A DNA stretch of 64,000 bases from Mucilaginibacter endophyticus (GTDB lineage Bacteria; Bacteroidota; Bacteroidia; Sphingobacteriales; Sphingobacteriaceae). The stretch is from contig NZ_QPCG01000002.1 of NCBI RefSeq assembly GCF_003351025.1, positions 1,257,288-1,321,287 on the forward strand, given 5' to 3'. The notes under the pieces were generated by a model that saw only the letters and a list, made by a program, of their open reading frames with translations, was not told where the DNA came from and did no database searches. Shown piece by piece: positions 25,555-34,596 of this stretch (position 1 is the first letter of the stretch; the number at the start of each line of letters is the position of its first letter). The position numbers were made by a program, and so were the translations under genes.

Positions 25555-26597
25555 TGGCCAAGATACTGGTAGTAGATGACGAACAGGACCTGGAATTACT
25601 GATCAGGCAAAAATTCAGAAAAAAGATAAGGGAAGGGATATATGAATTTGTATTTGCCCAAAATGGTTTTGAAGCGTTAACTCAACTGGCTTCCCACCCC
25701 GATATTGATGTTGTTTTGAGCGACATTAATATGCCCGAAATGGATGGCCTTACCCTGCTTACCAAACTGCCTGATGCCAATCCGGTTTTGAAAGCGGTAA
25801 TGGTATCGGCATATAGCGATATGGATAATATCCGCACCGCCATGAACCGTGGCGCGTTTGATTTTGTATGCAAGCCAGTAAACTTTGAAGACCTTGACAT
25901 TACTATCGAAAAAACTTTACAACACGTTATTGAACTAAAAAAAACCATGCAGGCCATCAAGGAAAACAATATCCTGCGCATGTATGTGGATGAAAATGTG
26001 CTCAACTTCATGACCCATAAAGAGTTTGAGAACAGTCTTTTGAGTAACGAAACCATTGAGGCAACCGTGTTATTTATTGATATCTGCGGCTTTACCGCTA
26101 TAACCGAGCACGTTGCCGCCAATACCGTTGTAGGCATGATCAACAAATACTTTGATATCATGGTGCAAGAGATCATCGCTCAAAACGGCCATATTGATAA
26201 ATTTATGGGCGACGCGGTAATGGCTGTTTTCCGTGGCGAATACCACCTTGACCGCGCCATTGATGCAGCCCTCGCCGTGCGCGATAAAATGCACGGAGCC
26301 GACGAGATCCAGGCCGGTGATAAAACTTTTAAACCATCCGTTTCTATTGGTATTAATTCGGGCGAGATGATTTCAGGTAATATTGGCTCAGCTACCTTAA
26401 AACGTTTAGATTATACTGTTATAGGCGATGCCGTAAACCTGGCCCAGCGCCTGCAAACCGTAGCACAGGCCAACCAGATCATTGTTAGTGCCGATGTGTA
26501 TGAACAGGCTAAAGGATCTTTCGCCCTCAATAAAATTGGTGAGGTAAGCCTGAAAAACAAAGCTAATCCGGTTGAGATTTATGAGGTAGTGGATTAG
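25554..26597 (+). CDS. Response regulator with class III adenylate/guanylate cyclase domain
   Basis: A 347-residue signalling protein. A receiver covers 1-125 (VVDDEQD, Asp in LSDINMPEMDG, Lys in FVCKPVNF), then a helical linker, then a class III cyclase from about 170. The cyclase has the first metal-binding Asp in LFIDICGFTAIT, a candidate purine-selecting Lys and the second metal Asp in IDKFMGDAVMAVF, and DYTVIGDAVNLAQRL carrying the partner Asp and transition-state residues. The Lys and Asp-type residues favour ATP, that is cAMP production. It should be controlled by phosphorylation from the kinase two genes upstream. Confidence 0.92.
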   Translation: MAKILVVDDEQDLELLIRQKFRKKIREGIYEFVFAQNGFEALTQLASHPDIDVVLSDINMPEMDGLTLLTKLPDANPVLKAVMVSAYSDMDNIRTAMNRGAFDFVCKPVNFEDLDITIEKTLQHVIELKKTMQAIKENNILRMYVDENVLNFMTHKEFENSLLSNETIEATVLFIDICGFTAITEHVAANTVVGMINKYFDIMVQEIIAQNGHIDKFMGDAVMAVFRGEYHLDRAIDAALAVRDKMHGADEIQAGDKTFKPSVSIGINSGEMISGNIGSATLKRLDYTVIGDAVNLAQRLQTVAQANQIIVSADVYEQAKGSFALNKIGEVSLKNKANPVEIYEVVD

Positions 26598-26661
26598 GTC
26601 TTAAATTGGAGGTTTTAAGTTCAAAGTCAGTTTGCTGCAAAACGATCAAGGTTCCGCGCCG

Positions 26662-26746
26662 TTGTTGGTGTTGTCACCAACAATTTATATTGTATAAAAC
26701 GGATTTCTCAAAACAGCGCAGAATTGTTGGTGACAACACCAACAAT
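26662..26746. repeat. Paired inverted hairpins (BIME-like)
   Basis: The hairpin 26662-26683 (9-bp stem, loop TTGT) and the hairpin 26723-26746 (10-bp stem, loop ACAA) are reverse complements of each other, with the core TTGTTGGTG/CACCAACAA. They are separated by 39 bp of AT-rich DNA. The same architecture occurs at 1510-1632 and 13323-13454 with different core sequences. Confidence 0.7.
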
Positions 26747-26852
26747 GGCACAGAAAAATTCAAGGCCCTGAAATTTAATACTTAAGCTGGAAGCTTAAGC
26801 AATGCCCACTCCGAGTTACGCTCCACTAAACCCGAAGCAGCTTTTTATATAA

Positions 26853-26882
26853 CAGAAATGCCATCCAAGGATGGCATTTCTG
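26853..26882. terminator. Rho-independent terminator, bidirectional
   Basis: Arms CAGAAATGCCATCC and GGATGGCATTTCTG pair perfectly with a 2-nt gap at the apex, followed by TTTTT on the plus strand. It separates the cyclase gene from the convergent YitT gene. Confidence 0.88.
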
Positions 26883-26934
26883 TTTTTCGATATAAACGAC
26901 TTACGACTCGAGACTAAAGACTTAAGACTTCCAA

Positions 26935-27813
26935 TTAATGATCCCTAACTTTTTTCTTCAACACACCACCGGCGGCTTCTTTAATGCTATTGGTAAAGAC
27001 GAAAGCCTTAGGATCGATACTATGTACCAGATTTTTTAATCTGCGAACTTCTAAACGGGTTACCACGGTGAAGATGATATCAACCGGCTGGTGAACATCA
27101 AAGCTCTCTTTCATAAAGCCACGCTCGCCTTTGTAAATGGTGATCCCGCGACCGAGTTCCATCACCAATCGTTCTTTAATGATTTCGCTTTGACCTGAGA
27201 TAATATTTATCGCGGTATATTCTTCCAAACCATCAATTACAAAAGTTATTGTTCTTGATGCAGTATAATAAGTCAAAATTGAGTACAGCGCCGTAGGCAA
27301 ACCCAACTCAACAGCCGCTATCAGGAAAATAATGATATTGATACCTAAGATAATCTCGCTAATGGTGAAACTACTGCGTTTCAGCGTGTATAAAGCTAAT
27401 ATCTCGATGCCATCCAGCGCGCAACCGCCACGAATGGATAACCCTACGCCCAGGCCCATGAACACACCACCAAAAATAGATACCAATAGTTTATCCTGGG
27501 TTATAACCGGATATTCTATAAATTGTAAACACAGGCCAAGTCCAATTACACATGCGAACGTTTTCAGGGCAAATGATTTATTAACCTGGAACATGCCCAT
27601 GATAATAAAAGGGATGTTGGCTATGATAATTACATAGGCTATATTGAAATGGTAAAGCTCATGAATTAACAATGAGATACCGGTTACCCCGCCATCAAAG
27701 AAACTATTGGGTACCAAAAAGCCTTTTAAAGCGAAACCGCAGAATAAAATACCAATGATAACGGTTACTACATCTTTGATAACTTCTTCAATTTTTAAAC
27801 CCGGCTGTGTCAT
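26935..27813 (-). CDS. YitT-family membrane protein (DUF161, DUF2179)
   Basis: A 292-residue protein with about six hydrophobic segments in the first 190 residues, including NSFFDGGVTGISLLI and the glycine-rich GVFMGLGVGLSIRGGCALDG, which are typical of the YitT family. The soluble DUF2179 domain follows (ITIYKGERGFMKE..IFTVVTRLEVRRLKNLV). Its biochemical function is not established. It lies 13 bp after the HD phosphohydrolase gene on the same strand, so the two form an operon. Confidence 0.92.
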   Translation of the reverse strand: MTQPGLKIEEVIKDVVTVIIGILFCGFALKGFLVPNSFFDGGVTGISLLIHELYHFNIAYVIIIANIPFIIMGMFQVNKSFALKTFACVIGLGLCLQFIEYPVITQDKLLVSIFGGVFMGLGVGLSIRGGCALDGIEILALYTLKRSSFTISEIILGINIIIFLIAAVELGLPTALYSILTYYTASRTITFVIDGLEEYTAINIISGQSEIIKERLVMELGRGITIYKGERGFMKESFDVHQPVDIIFTVVTRLEVRRLKNLVHSIDPKAFVFTNSIKEAAGGVLKKKVRDH

Positions 27814-27826
27814 TAATCGCAGTATT

Positions 27827-28402
27827 TTATAGTCGTTGTGTGATAGCTGTTAAGTGTTCGTTTTTACATTTGGCCCTGAGCCTGAGCGCGGTTTGGGTGA
27901 AGTAATGATGGCTATGCAGGAACTTCACCTGCTGCCTGTCCCACTCCAATTCCGATTCAAGGTGATCTGTAATTACAAGTTCCGAAAATAACCTTTTACT
28001 GAGGATAAAAAAATCATTTCGGCCCAAATAATCTAAATCGGCATCACAAATTATCTGCCCCAAATGATTATGAGGGCTTTGCGGCATTTTGGTTGCCATA
28101 ATAATATCGCAAACCTGTTCAATTTCGTCAGTAGAATAACCAAATTGAGGCAGGTATTGCCCCGCATTTTTGCATGAACTTTCCTCGTGATTGGTTTGCC
28201 CAAACAAAAAGCCCGAGTCATGGTAATAAGCAGCGGTAAGTAACAAGTCCAGCTCAAGGCCGCTTATCCCCTCGCCTGCCGCGATTTGTTTCGCAGCAGT
28301 ATAAACATCAAGCGCATGATCGGCATTGTGATAATGAAAATGTTTTGGGAGTTCGTTTTTTATTTTGTCAAGGATAAATTCCCCGGCTTGTTCTACTTGC
28401 AT
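27827..28402 (-). CDS. HD-domain phosphohydrolase
   Basis: A 191-residue soluble protein. The metal ligands of an HD domain are visible: His in FHYHNADHALDV (about 25-32), His-Asp in AAYYHDSGF (about 65-66), a later His in NHEES, and Asp in IICDADLDYLGR (about 118-122). The family includes nucleotide phosphohydrolases and phosphodiesterases; specificity is unknown. It is the first gene of an operon with yitT and is divergent from the symporter gene. Confidence 0.87.
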   Translation of the reverse strand: MQVEQAGEFILDKIKNELPKHFHYHNADHALDVYTAAKQIAAGEGISGLELDLLLTAAYYHDSGFLFGQTNHEESSCKNAGQYLPQFGYSTDEIEQVCDIIMATKMPQSPHNHLGQIICDADLDYLGRNDFFILSKRLFSELVITDHLESELEWDRQQVKFLHSHHYFTQTALRLRAKCKNEHLTAITQRL

Positions 28403-28635
28403 TCGGTGCTTATAATGGGACGCTAATATATAAATTTAGGAGAGATGCGATGATTGGGAAAAATCTTATTTAAGACGGGATGTTCCTATGAAGCCATTGG
28501 CGATTGCCATTTTTCATCAGTAACAAAGAGATTATATTTCCACAAATATGTCAGAATTTAAAATAGGCACGGATTCAACGGACACAATTATGTACCTCTA
28601 CATTAAAAACAAAACCTAACAATTATCTTAGCACA

Positions 28636-29859
28636 ATGAACAGCTGGTTTAAAAACTACAAAGGCATTATCCTATTAATAACAGGCATTATCATAGGCAG
28701 TATTGCCGGGGCTGTTTTAGGTAATAAGGTGGAAATCATTAAGCCAATCGGTGATATTTTCCTGAACCTCCTGTTTACAGCTGTCGTGCCGCTGGTTTTC
28801 TTTGCTATAGCTTCGGCCATTGCCGCGCTGGATAGCTCGCAAAAGCTGGGAAAACTATTAGGAGTTACTTCGCTCGTGTTTGTCTCTACGGTACTGGTGG
28901 CTGCTATAGTTACCATTATCGCCATCTGGATCTTCCCTATCCATCAGCACCTTGTTGCCAGTCCTATCACCGAAGCAATCACCAAAAAACCTTTCGGCGA
29001 TCAATTAACCAGCTTGTTTACCACAAGTGAGTTTTACCAGCTACTATCGCGTAAAAGTATGCTGGCTATGATCATTTTCGCGGTGATTACGGGCTTTGCC
29101 ACACTGCATGCCGGCGAAAAAGGCAAAGCTTTTGCCAATTTTCTGCATAGCGGCAACGAGGTTTTTAAGAATATTTTTATTCTCATTATGAGGGTTGGCC
29201 CTATTGGTTTGGGGGCCTATTTCGCTTACCAGGTTGGCGTGTTCGGGCCGCAGTTGTTTGGTGGTTACGCACGTTCTATGGCTTTATATTATGGCGTAGG
29301 CGCTTTTTATTACCTGGCGTTATTTAGTGCTTATGCATTTATTGCAGGCGGCGTAAGCGCGGTTAAACGGTACTGGAAAAACAATATCGTGCCATCGGCT
29401 ACGGCAGTGGGTACCTGTAGCAGCATTGCCACTATCCCGGCAAATTTAGATGCAGCCAAAAAAATGGGCATCTCAGATGCTATTGCCAATATTACTATCC
29501 CTCTTGGGGGCACTTTGCATAAAGATGGATCAAGCATCTCATCCATAGTAAAAATGGCCGTGGTTTTCGCACTGTTCGGCAAAAGCTTCAACAATGCCGA
29601 AACGATTATCATAGCGCTTGCAATGACCGTTTTAGTAAGCCTTGTTGAAGGCGGTATACCCAATGGTGGTTATATAGGCGAGTTACTTTTTATTTCGGCC
29701 TATGGTTTCCCGCCGGAAGCCCTCCCTCCCGCTATTATCATTGGAACTTTGGTTGATCCTATGGCCACATTATTGAACGCCACCGGGGATACTGTTGCGG
29801 CTATGCTGGTGGCCAGGTTTACGGAAGGAAGAGGCTGGATGAAACCAGAAGCCCCCTAA
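28636..29859 (+). CDS. Dicarboxylate/amino-acid:cation symporter (DAACS family)
   Basis: A 407-residue protein with about eight membrane spans and two re-entrant loops, as in GltP, GltT and DctA. The key motifs are FLNLLFTAVVPLVFFAIASAI (first re-entrant region), TATGTCSS-like SATAVGTCSSIATIP, TIPLGGTLHKDGSSI, and the substrate-binding GTLVDPMATLLNATGD near the C-terminus. It imports glutamate, aspartate or C4-dicarboxylates with Na+ or H+ across the inner membrane. The next gene is 45 bp downstream on the same strand. Confidence 0.93.
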   Translation: MNSWFKNYKGIILLITGIIIGSIAGAVLGNKVEIIKPIGDIFLNLLFTAVVPLVFFAIASAIAALDSSQKLGKLLGVTSLVFVSTVLVAAIVTIIAIWIFPIHQHLVASPITEAITKKPFGDQLTSLFTTSEFYQLLSRKSMLAMIIFAVITGFATLHAGEKGKAFANFLHSGNEVFKNIFILIMRVGPIGLGAYFAYQVGVFGPQLFGGYARSMALYYGVGAFYYLALFSAYAFIAGGVSAVKRYWKNNIVPSATAVGTCSSIATIPANLDAAKKMGISDAIANITIPLGGTLHKDGSSISSIVKMAVVFALFGKSFNNAETIIIALAMTVLVSLVEGGIPNGGYIGELLFISAYGFPPEALPPAIIIGTLVDPMATLLNATGDTVAAMLVARFTEGRGWMKPEAP

Positions 29860-29904
29860 CCCCCTAAAGGGGGAACACTGAAAGATTCACTTAATATTAC
29901 CTAT

Positions 29905-30519
29905 ATGCTTCACATCCTTTACATTATAGCTATTATTGCCGAGGCCATGACGGCGGCTTTATCTGCCGGGAGGCGTGATATGGATTGGGTTGGTGTTTGT
30001 ATTATAGCCTGGGTAACGGCCTTGGGCGGTGGAACCGTACGCAATATCCTGTTTAACCATTACCCCATGAGTTGGGTAGAGCATCCTGAATATTTGGTTA
30101 TCACCGCTGGGGCAGCCATATTAGCCGCCATTATTGCCCGCATCATGACCAAAATGAAAACATTATTCCTTTACCTTGACGCCCTGGGATTAGTGGTATT
30201 TACCATTATCGGCTGCCAGATAGCCGAGCAAATCAACCTGCCTATGATTATCATTTTACTAAGCGGTATGATAACCGGATGTGCAGGCGGTGTGCTTCGT
30301 GATGTATTATGTAATGAGGTACCGTTGTTGTTTCGTAAGGAAGTCTACGCCAGCGCGTCCATTGTTACCGGGGCATTTTACTTAGGAATTGAACATCTGG
30401 GAGCCCCTAATGGCGTGGCAATTGTAATAGCTTGTATTATTGGTCTGGCGTTACGCCTGCTTTCTATCAAATATAACTGGCAAATGCCCAAGTTTGTGTA
30501 CCGGGAAGAATGGCATTAA
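29905..30519 (+). CDS. UPF0126 / TRIC-like seven-span membrane protein
   Basis: A 204-residue protein with seven hydrophobic spans and an internal duplication. The repeated motif is GGGTVRNILF (about residue 32) in the first half and AGGVLRDVLCNEVPLLF (about 128) in the second. This is the UPF0126 family, whose structures resemble trimeric intracellular cation channels, so potassium or other cation passage is plausible. Some annotations treat it as an amino-acid transporter component. It may share a transcript with the upstream symporter. Confidence 0.9.
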   Translation: MLHILYIIAIIAEAMTAALSAGRRDMDWVGVCIIAWVTALGGGTVRNILFNHYPMSWVEHPEYLVITAGAAILAAIIARIMTKMKTLFLYLDALGLVVFTIIGCQIAEQINLPMIIILLSGMITGCAGGVLRDVLCNEVPLLFRKEVYASASIVTGAFYLGIEHLGAPNGVAIVIACIIGLALRLLSIKYNWQMPKFVYREEWH

Positions 30520-30559
30520 CTCTTGATTTGGGATTTTCGATTTCGGATTCTGTTTTTAC

Positions 30560-30576
30560 GTCAGCTTAAAGCTGAC
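30560..30576. repeat. Small hairpin (GTCAGCT-TAA-AGCTGAC)
   Basis: A perfect 7-bp stem with a 3-nt loop lies between the convergent UPF0126 and GH92 genes, followed by a weaker degenerate one around 30590-30612. It resembles the other short intergenic hairpins of the window. Confidence 0.4.
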
Positions 30577-30620
30577 ACTATAGTATACCACTGGCTGAAA
30601 GCCCGCGGCAGTCCTGCATA

Positions 30621-30659
30621 AAACAGCAACGGCAAGGTTTTACCTCGCCGTTGCTGTTT
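30621..30659. terminator. Rho-independent terminator, bidirectional
   Basis: Arms AAACAGCAACGGC (30621-30633) and GCCGTTGCTGTTT (30647-30659) form a 13-bp stem plus inner pairing. It lies 20 bp beyond the GH92 stop on the minus strand and 100 bp after the UPF0126 gene. Confidence 0.85.
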
Positions 30660-30678
30660 ATATATAAAAAAACGTTTT

Positions 30679-32961
30679 TTACTTCTCCGTACTCAACGAA
30701 TACGGAACATCACTCACTTTCACAGCTCTTGTTTTATTAGGCTGAGGTGCCATGTTAAAGTTAAGTACCGCACCTTTTTTAAGTTCTGAATGACTTAACC
30801 AGGTTAAATCATACGGCTTGCCGTTAACGTTTAACGTATTGATGTATTTATTAGCCGGGCTGTTATTAGCAGCGTTAATCACAACGGTTTTACCATTTTC
30901 AAGGTTAAGGGTAATTTTCTTAAACAATGGCGTACCTAAAACGTACTGATCGCTGGCTGGGGTTACCGGATAGAAGCCCATGGCCGAGAATACATACCAG
31001 GCAGATGTCTGGCCGTTATCTTCATCGCCGCAGTAACCATCTGGAGTAGCTTTGTACAGTTTCTCCATAGCATCCCGTACATGGAACTGGGTTTTCCATG
31101 GTTCACCGGCATAGTTGTACAGGTATATCATGTGCTGAATAGGCTGGTTGCCATGCGCGTACTGGCCCATGTTCATGATCTGCATTTCGCGGATCTCGTG
31201 AATGGTTTCACCATAGTAGCTATCATCAAATACCGGCGGCATGCTGAATACTGAATCAAGTTTGACAATGAATTTCTGGCGACCGCCCATCAAATCAATA
31301 AGCCCCTGCATATCCTGGAATACACTCCAGCTGTAGTGCCAGCTATTGCCTTCGGTAAAGGCATCGCCCCATTTAAACGGACTGAAAGGTTTTTCAAAAG
31401 TACCATCCTGGTTTTTACCACGCATCAGCTTGGTTTCCGGGTCGAACAAGTTTTTATAATTCATGGCACGCTGTTTATAAATGCCAATTTCTGATTCGGG
31501 TTTGCCCAGCGCCTTGCCTAACTTGTAAATAGCAAAATCGTCATAAGCGTACTCCAATGTGCGGGCAGCGTTTTCGTTGATCTTAACATCATAAGGCACA
31601 TACCCTAATTTGTTATAGTACTCTACGCCTTGCCTGCCTGTAGCCTGTGGACCAGCATTGTTAGCTCCATGCACCAAAGCCTCCCATAAAGTGCTGATAT
31701 CATATCCACGCAAACCTTTTAAATAAGCTTCAGAAACAACAGAGGCCGAGTTATTACCAATCATAACAGCCGAATACCCCGGACTTGACCATTCAGGCAA
31801 CCAGCCACCTTCTTTATAGTCGTTAATAAGGCCTTCCTGCATTTCTTTGTTGATAGAAGGATAAACCAGGTTCAGGAATGGATATAAAGCCCTGAAGGTA
31901 TCCCAGAAGCCTGTACCGGCAAATTTATAACCCGGAAACACTTTACCTGTAGAAGCGCTGTAGTGTACTATCTTGTTGTCTTTGTCTATCTCATACAATT
32001 TGTTCGGGAAAAACACCATGCGGTAAAAGCACGAGTAAAAGGTACGCATCTGATCAACCGAGCCACCTTCAACCTGTAAATGGTTCAGGGTTTTGTTCCA
32101 AACGGCTTTAGCTTTTTGGCAGGTTATGTCAAAGCTGTCTTTACCCTGCTCACGTTCTAAGCTAATTTCAGCCTGTTCAATGCTGATGAATGATGACGCT
32201 ACACGCAAATGAACCTTTTCGCCTTGCGTGGTTTTAAAACCTATCAAAGCGCTTGCATGCTCAGCTTTCAGCTCCAGGCCATCAGCCTGTGTGGTATCGC
32301 TGAAAGTGTGTGCATACGTGATAGGCTTATCTACATAAATAACAAAGTAGTTTTTAAAGTTTTTAAGCGGCCCGCGGGCGTATTTGGTTGAGTAGCCCAC
32401 AATCTTTTTCTGATCGGGCATGATCTTTACATACGATCCCTTGTTCAACGCATCGATAACAATAAATGAACTATCGGTTTTAGGATAAGTAAACCTGAAC
32501 TGCGCCGAGCGTTCGGTTGGGGTAATTTCGGTAGTTACATCATGATCGGCCAGGTAAACGCTGTAATAGTAAGGCTTGGCAGTTTCGGCTTTGTGCGAGA
32601 ACCAGCTGGCCCTTTTATTTTGGCCTACCACCGCGTGTTTGGTAACCGGCATAATGGCAAATTGCCCATAGTCGTTCATCCATGGTGATGGCTGGTGGGT
32701 TTGTTTAAACCCGCGAATTTTGTGCGCATCATACGTGTATGCCCAACCATCGCCCATAACGCCGGTTTGGGGTGTCCAGAAGTTCATACCCCACGGCAGG
32801 GCAATTGCGGGATAAGTGTTACCATTTGAAAGGTCGTAATGCGAATCGGTACCCATCAACGTATTGATGTATTCAACAGGGTCGGTAACTTTATTTACCT
32901 GTTGAGCAAAAGTACCCGATGCCAACAACACGGATGTGATAAGTGCAAGGGCTTTTTTCAT
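30679..32961 (-). CDS. GH92 family alpha-mannosidase, secreted
   Basis: A 760-residue enzyme with a signal peptide (1-19, ending GTFAQ). The family 92 pattern covers the whole protein: VEYINTLMGTDSHYDLSNGNTYPA and PQTGVMGDGWAYTYD near the start, GTGFWDTFRALYPFLNL (about residue 350), a catalytic-domain EGNSWHYSWSVFQDMQGL segment (about 555), and SAWYVFSAMGFYPVTPASD (about 660). Known members are calcium-dependent exo-alpha-mannosidases acting on alpha-mannan or N-glycans by inversion. It stands 103 bp downstream of susD in the same direction but behind a terminator hairpin, so it is part of the locus with reduced or separate transcription. Confidence 0.95.
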   Translation of the reverse strand: MKKALALITSVLLASGTFAQQVNKVTDPVEYINTLMGTDSHYDLSNGNTYPAIALPWGMNFWTPQTGVMGDGWAYTYDAHKIRGFKQTHQPSPWMNDYGQFAIMPVTKHAVVGQNKRASWFSHKAETAKPYYYSVYLADHDVTTEITPTERSAQFRFTYPKTDSSFIVIDALNKGSYVKIMPDQKKIVGYSTKYARGPLKNFKNYFVIYVDKPITYAHTFSDTTQADGLELKAEHASALIGFKTTQGEKVHLRVASSFISIEQAEISLEREQGKDSFDITCQKAKAVWNKTLNHLQVEGGSVDQMRTFYSCFYRMVFFPNKLYEIDKDNKIVHYSASTGKVFPGYKFAGTGFWDTFRALYPFLNLVYPSINKEMQEGLINDYKEGGWLPEWSSPGYSAVMIGNNSASVVSEAYLKGLRGYDISTLWEALVHGANNAGPQATGRQGVEYYNKLGYVPYDVKINENAARTLEYAYDDFAIYKLGKALGKPESEIGIYKQRAMNYKNLFDPETKLMRGKNQDGTFEKPFSPFKWGDAFTEGNSWHYSWSVFQDMQGLIDLMGGRQKFIVKLDSVFSMPPVFDDSYYGETIHEIREMQIMNMGQYAHGNQPIQHMIYLYNYAGEPWKTQFHVRDAMEKLYKATPDGYCGDEDNGQTSAWYVFSAMGFYPVTPASDQYVLGTPLFKKITLNLENGKTVVINAANNSPANKYINTLNVNGKPYDLTWLSHSELKKGAVLNFNMAPQPNKTRAVKVSDVPYSLSTEK

Positions 32962-33010
32962 TGTTTAATGCTGTTAATATTTGGTGAAACGTTTTACCAG
33001 CCGTAAATAT

Positions 33011-33040
33011 AAAAGACTGGCTTGATATGGCCAGTCTTTT
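33011..33040 (-). terminator. Hairpin between susD and GH92
   Basis: Arms AAAAGACTGG and CCAGTCTTTT with a 10-nt loop lie between the susD stop (33065) and the GH92 start (32961). It should terminate or attenuate transcription from the susCD operon before the GH92 gene. Confidence 0.7.
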
Positions 33041-33064
33041 ATGTGTATTATTTGCAATATACAA

Positions 33065-34570
33065 TTACCAACCCGGATTTTGGGTCAGTTTACTGTTAGT
33101 GCTGATTTCACGCTGCGGTAGAGGCCACAGGTAATATTGGTCTTTAAAAGTTACCCCCTGCTCTGTTTGTGAAGCAGTAGGATCGGCAAAGGTATTTGAC
33201 TGTGGCAGGTAAGCCATGTGGGTACGCTGCATATCAAAGTACGCTTTGTTTTCATAAGCAAGCTCATGGTAACGCTCTTTCCAGATAGCCTGACGGAAGG
33301 TATCTTTAGTTAACCCGCTCAAAGCAGCCAATTTAGCCCGTGCACGGATAGCGTTTACTGCCGCATAAGCATCAGCAGTTGGGCCATTTACTTCGTTTGA
33401 TGCCTCAGCGTAAATTAACTGAGCTTCAGGTAAACGTAATAAAGTCCAGTTCTCATCGCTATTACCGCTTTGCGCAGCACTTTCAACCTGGAAATATTTG
33501 TAAAGTGCATGCTCACCAAATTGGATAATATTACTTGGGTTACCATACTGCGGATAGCTTGAGAAGTAAAACTGACGCTCTTGTGTGCGAAGATCGCCTG
33601 CTTCATAACTTGCCACAAACTGGTTAGTAGGGATCATAGCACCCAGGTGGTCGCCATAAGCGCCAACCAACAGGTTAAACGGAATTGTTAACTGAGGGAT
33701 AGCATTGGTTTGAGTACCTAACAGGTAATTGATCTGGAATATTAGCTCCTGCTGATTTTTATGAGCATTATCATGCAGATAAGCATAATCGGTAAACAAC
33801 GAATACCAACCTAAAACCGGCTGAATTTCAGATACGGCCTTAGCGTAATTTTCAGTTTGTTTAAGCGGGAAACCTGCAGTTGTTAAGTAAACACTGGCCA
33901 ATAAAGTTTTTACCGCGCCTAAAGAAACACGACCGGTTGCATCTGTATTTGGCATACCTGAGGCTTCTGCTGCCTGTAAATCGCTGATAATTTGTTTGTA
34001 TACATCAGCTACAGCTGTACGTGAAGGATACAGGTCTGGGCTACTAACTGTTTGCGAAGTAGTGATCAACGGAACATCGCCGTATAAACGTACCAGATGG
34101 TAATAGTAAAACGCTCTGAAAAAATAGGACTCTCCTATTAGCTTCTTTTTCAAGCCATCATCCATAGGTGATATGCCAGGGATTTTTTCGATGGCAAGAT
34201 TTGCATTGGCAATACCTTTGTAGCAATTTGACCATACGGTTTCAAAACCTGGGTTAACGGCATCGGTACGCTGATGGATTACGTTTCCATTGTTAACGCT
34301 CTGCCCTAATGAAGTAGCGTGACCGGCAAATAACTCCATTGTAATAAATGGGCTTTCACCGTAAGCGTCACCATGCTGAAAAAAATACATGATGTTATAC
34401 AAACCGTTTACAAAGGTTTGCGCCTGGTTTGAGCTGGTGAAATAATTATTCTTAACGAAATCTGTTTTGGCTTGTTCATCAAGATATTTTTTGCAACCAC
34501 TGTTTACCGTAGCCGCAGCAAGGATAAGTAAAAGACCACCTACCCGGTATTTTTTTAAGTTAAATTTCAT
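33065..34570 (-). CDS. SusD/RagB-family outer-membrane lipoprotein
   Basis: A glycan-binding surface lipoprotein that caps the SusC transporter. The frame opens at 34588, but ATG 34570 (MKFNLKKYRVGG) is preferred because it gives a normal lipoprotein signal ending AATVNSGC. It is then 501 residues. Features typical of the family are KKYLDEQAKTDFVKNNYF, the YFFRAFYYYHLVRLYGDVPL segment (TPR-like helix), ASVYLTTAG, AINAIRARAKLAALSGLTKD, ELAYENKAYFDMQRTHMA and a terminal YYLWPLPQREISTNSKLTQNPGW. It lies 26 bp after susC, in the same operon. Confidence 0.95.
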   Translation of the reverse strand: MKFNLKKYRVGGLLLILAAATVNSGCKKYLDEQAKTDFVKNNYFTSSNQAQTFVNGLYNIMYFFQHGDAYGESPFITMELFAGHATSLGQSVNNGNVIHQRTDAVNPGFETVWSNCYKGIANANLAIEKIPGISPMDDGLKKKLIGESYFFRAFYYYHLVRLYGDVPLITTSQTVSSPDLYPSRTAVADVYKQIISDLQAAEASGMPNTDATGRVSLGAVKTLLASVYLTTAGFPLKQTENYAKAVSEIQPVLGWYSLFTDYAYLHDNAHKNQQELIFQINYLLGTQTNAIPQLTIPFNLLVGAYGDHLGAMIPTNQFVASYEAGDLRTQERQFYFSSYPQYGNPSNIIQFGEHALYKYFQVESAAQSGNSDENWTLLRLPEAQLIYAEASNEVNGPTADAYAAVNAIRARAKLAALSGLTKDTFRQAIWKERYHELAYENKAYFDMQRTHMAYLPQSNTFADPTASQTEQGVTFKDQYYLWPLPQREISTNSKLTQNPGW

Positions 34571-34596
34571 AATATGATATTTTAACATGTTTTAGA

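Larger units (their letters stand above)
26598..26934. other. Intergenic stretch with repeat and terminator
   Basis: This 337-bp gap between convergent genes holds no gene. It contains the paired-hairpin repeat at 26662-26746 and the terminator at 26853-26882, listed separately. Confidence 0.6.
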
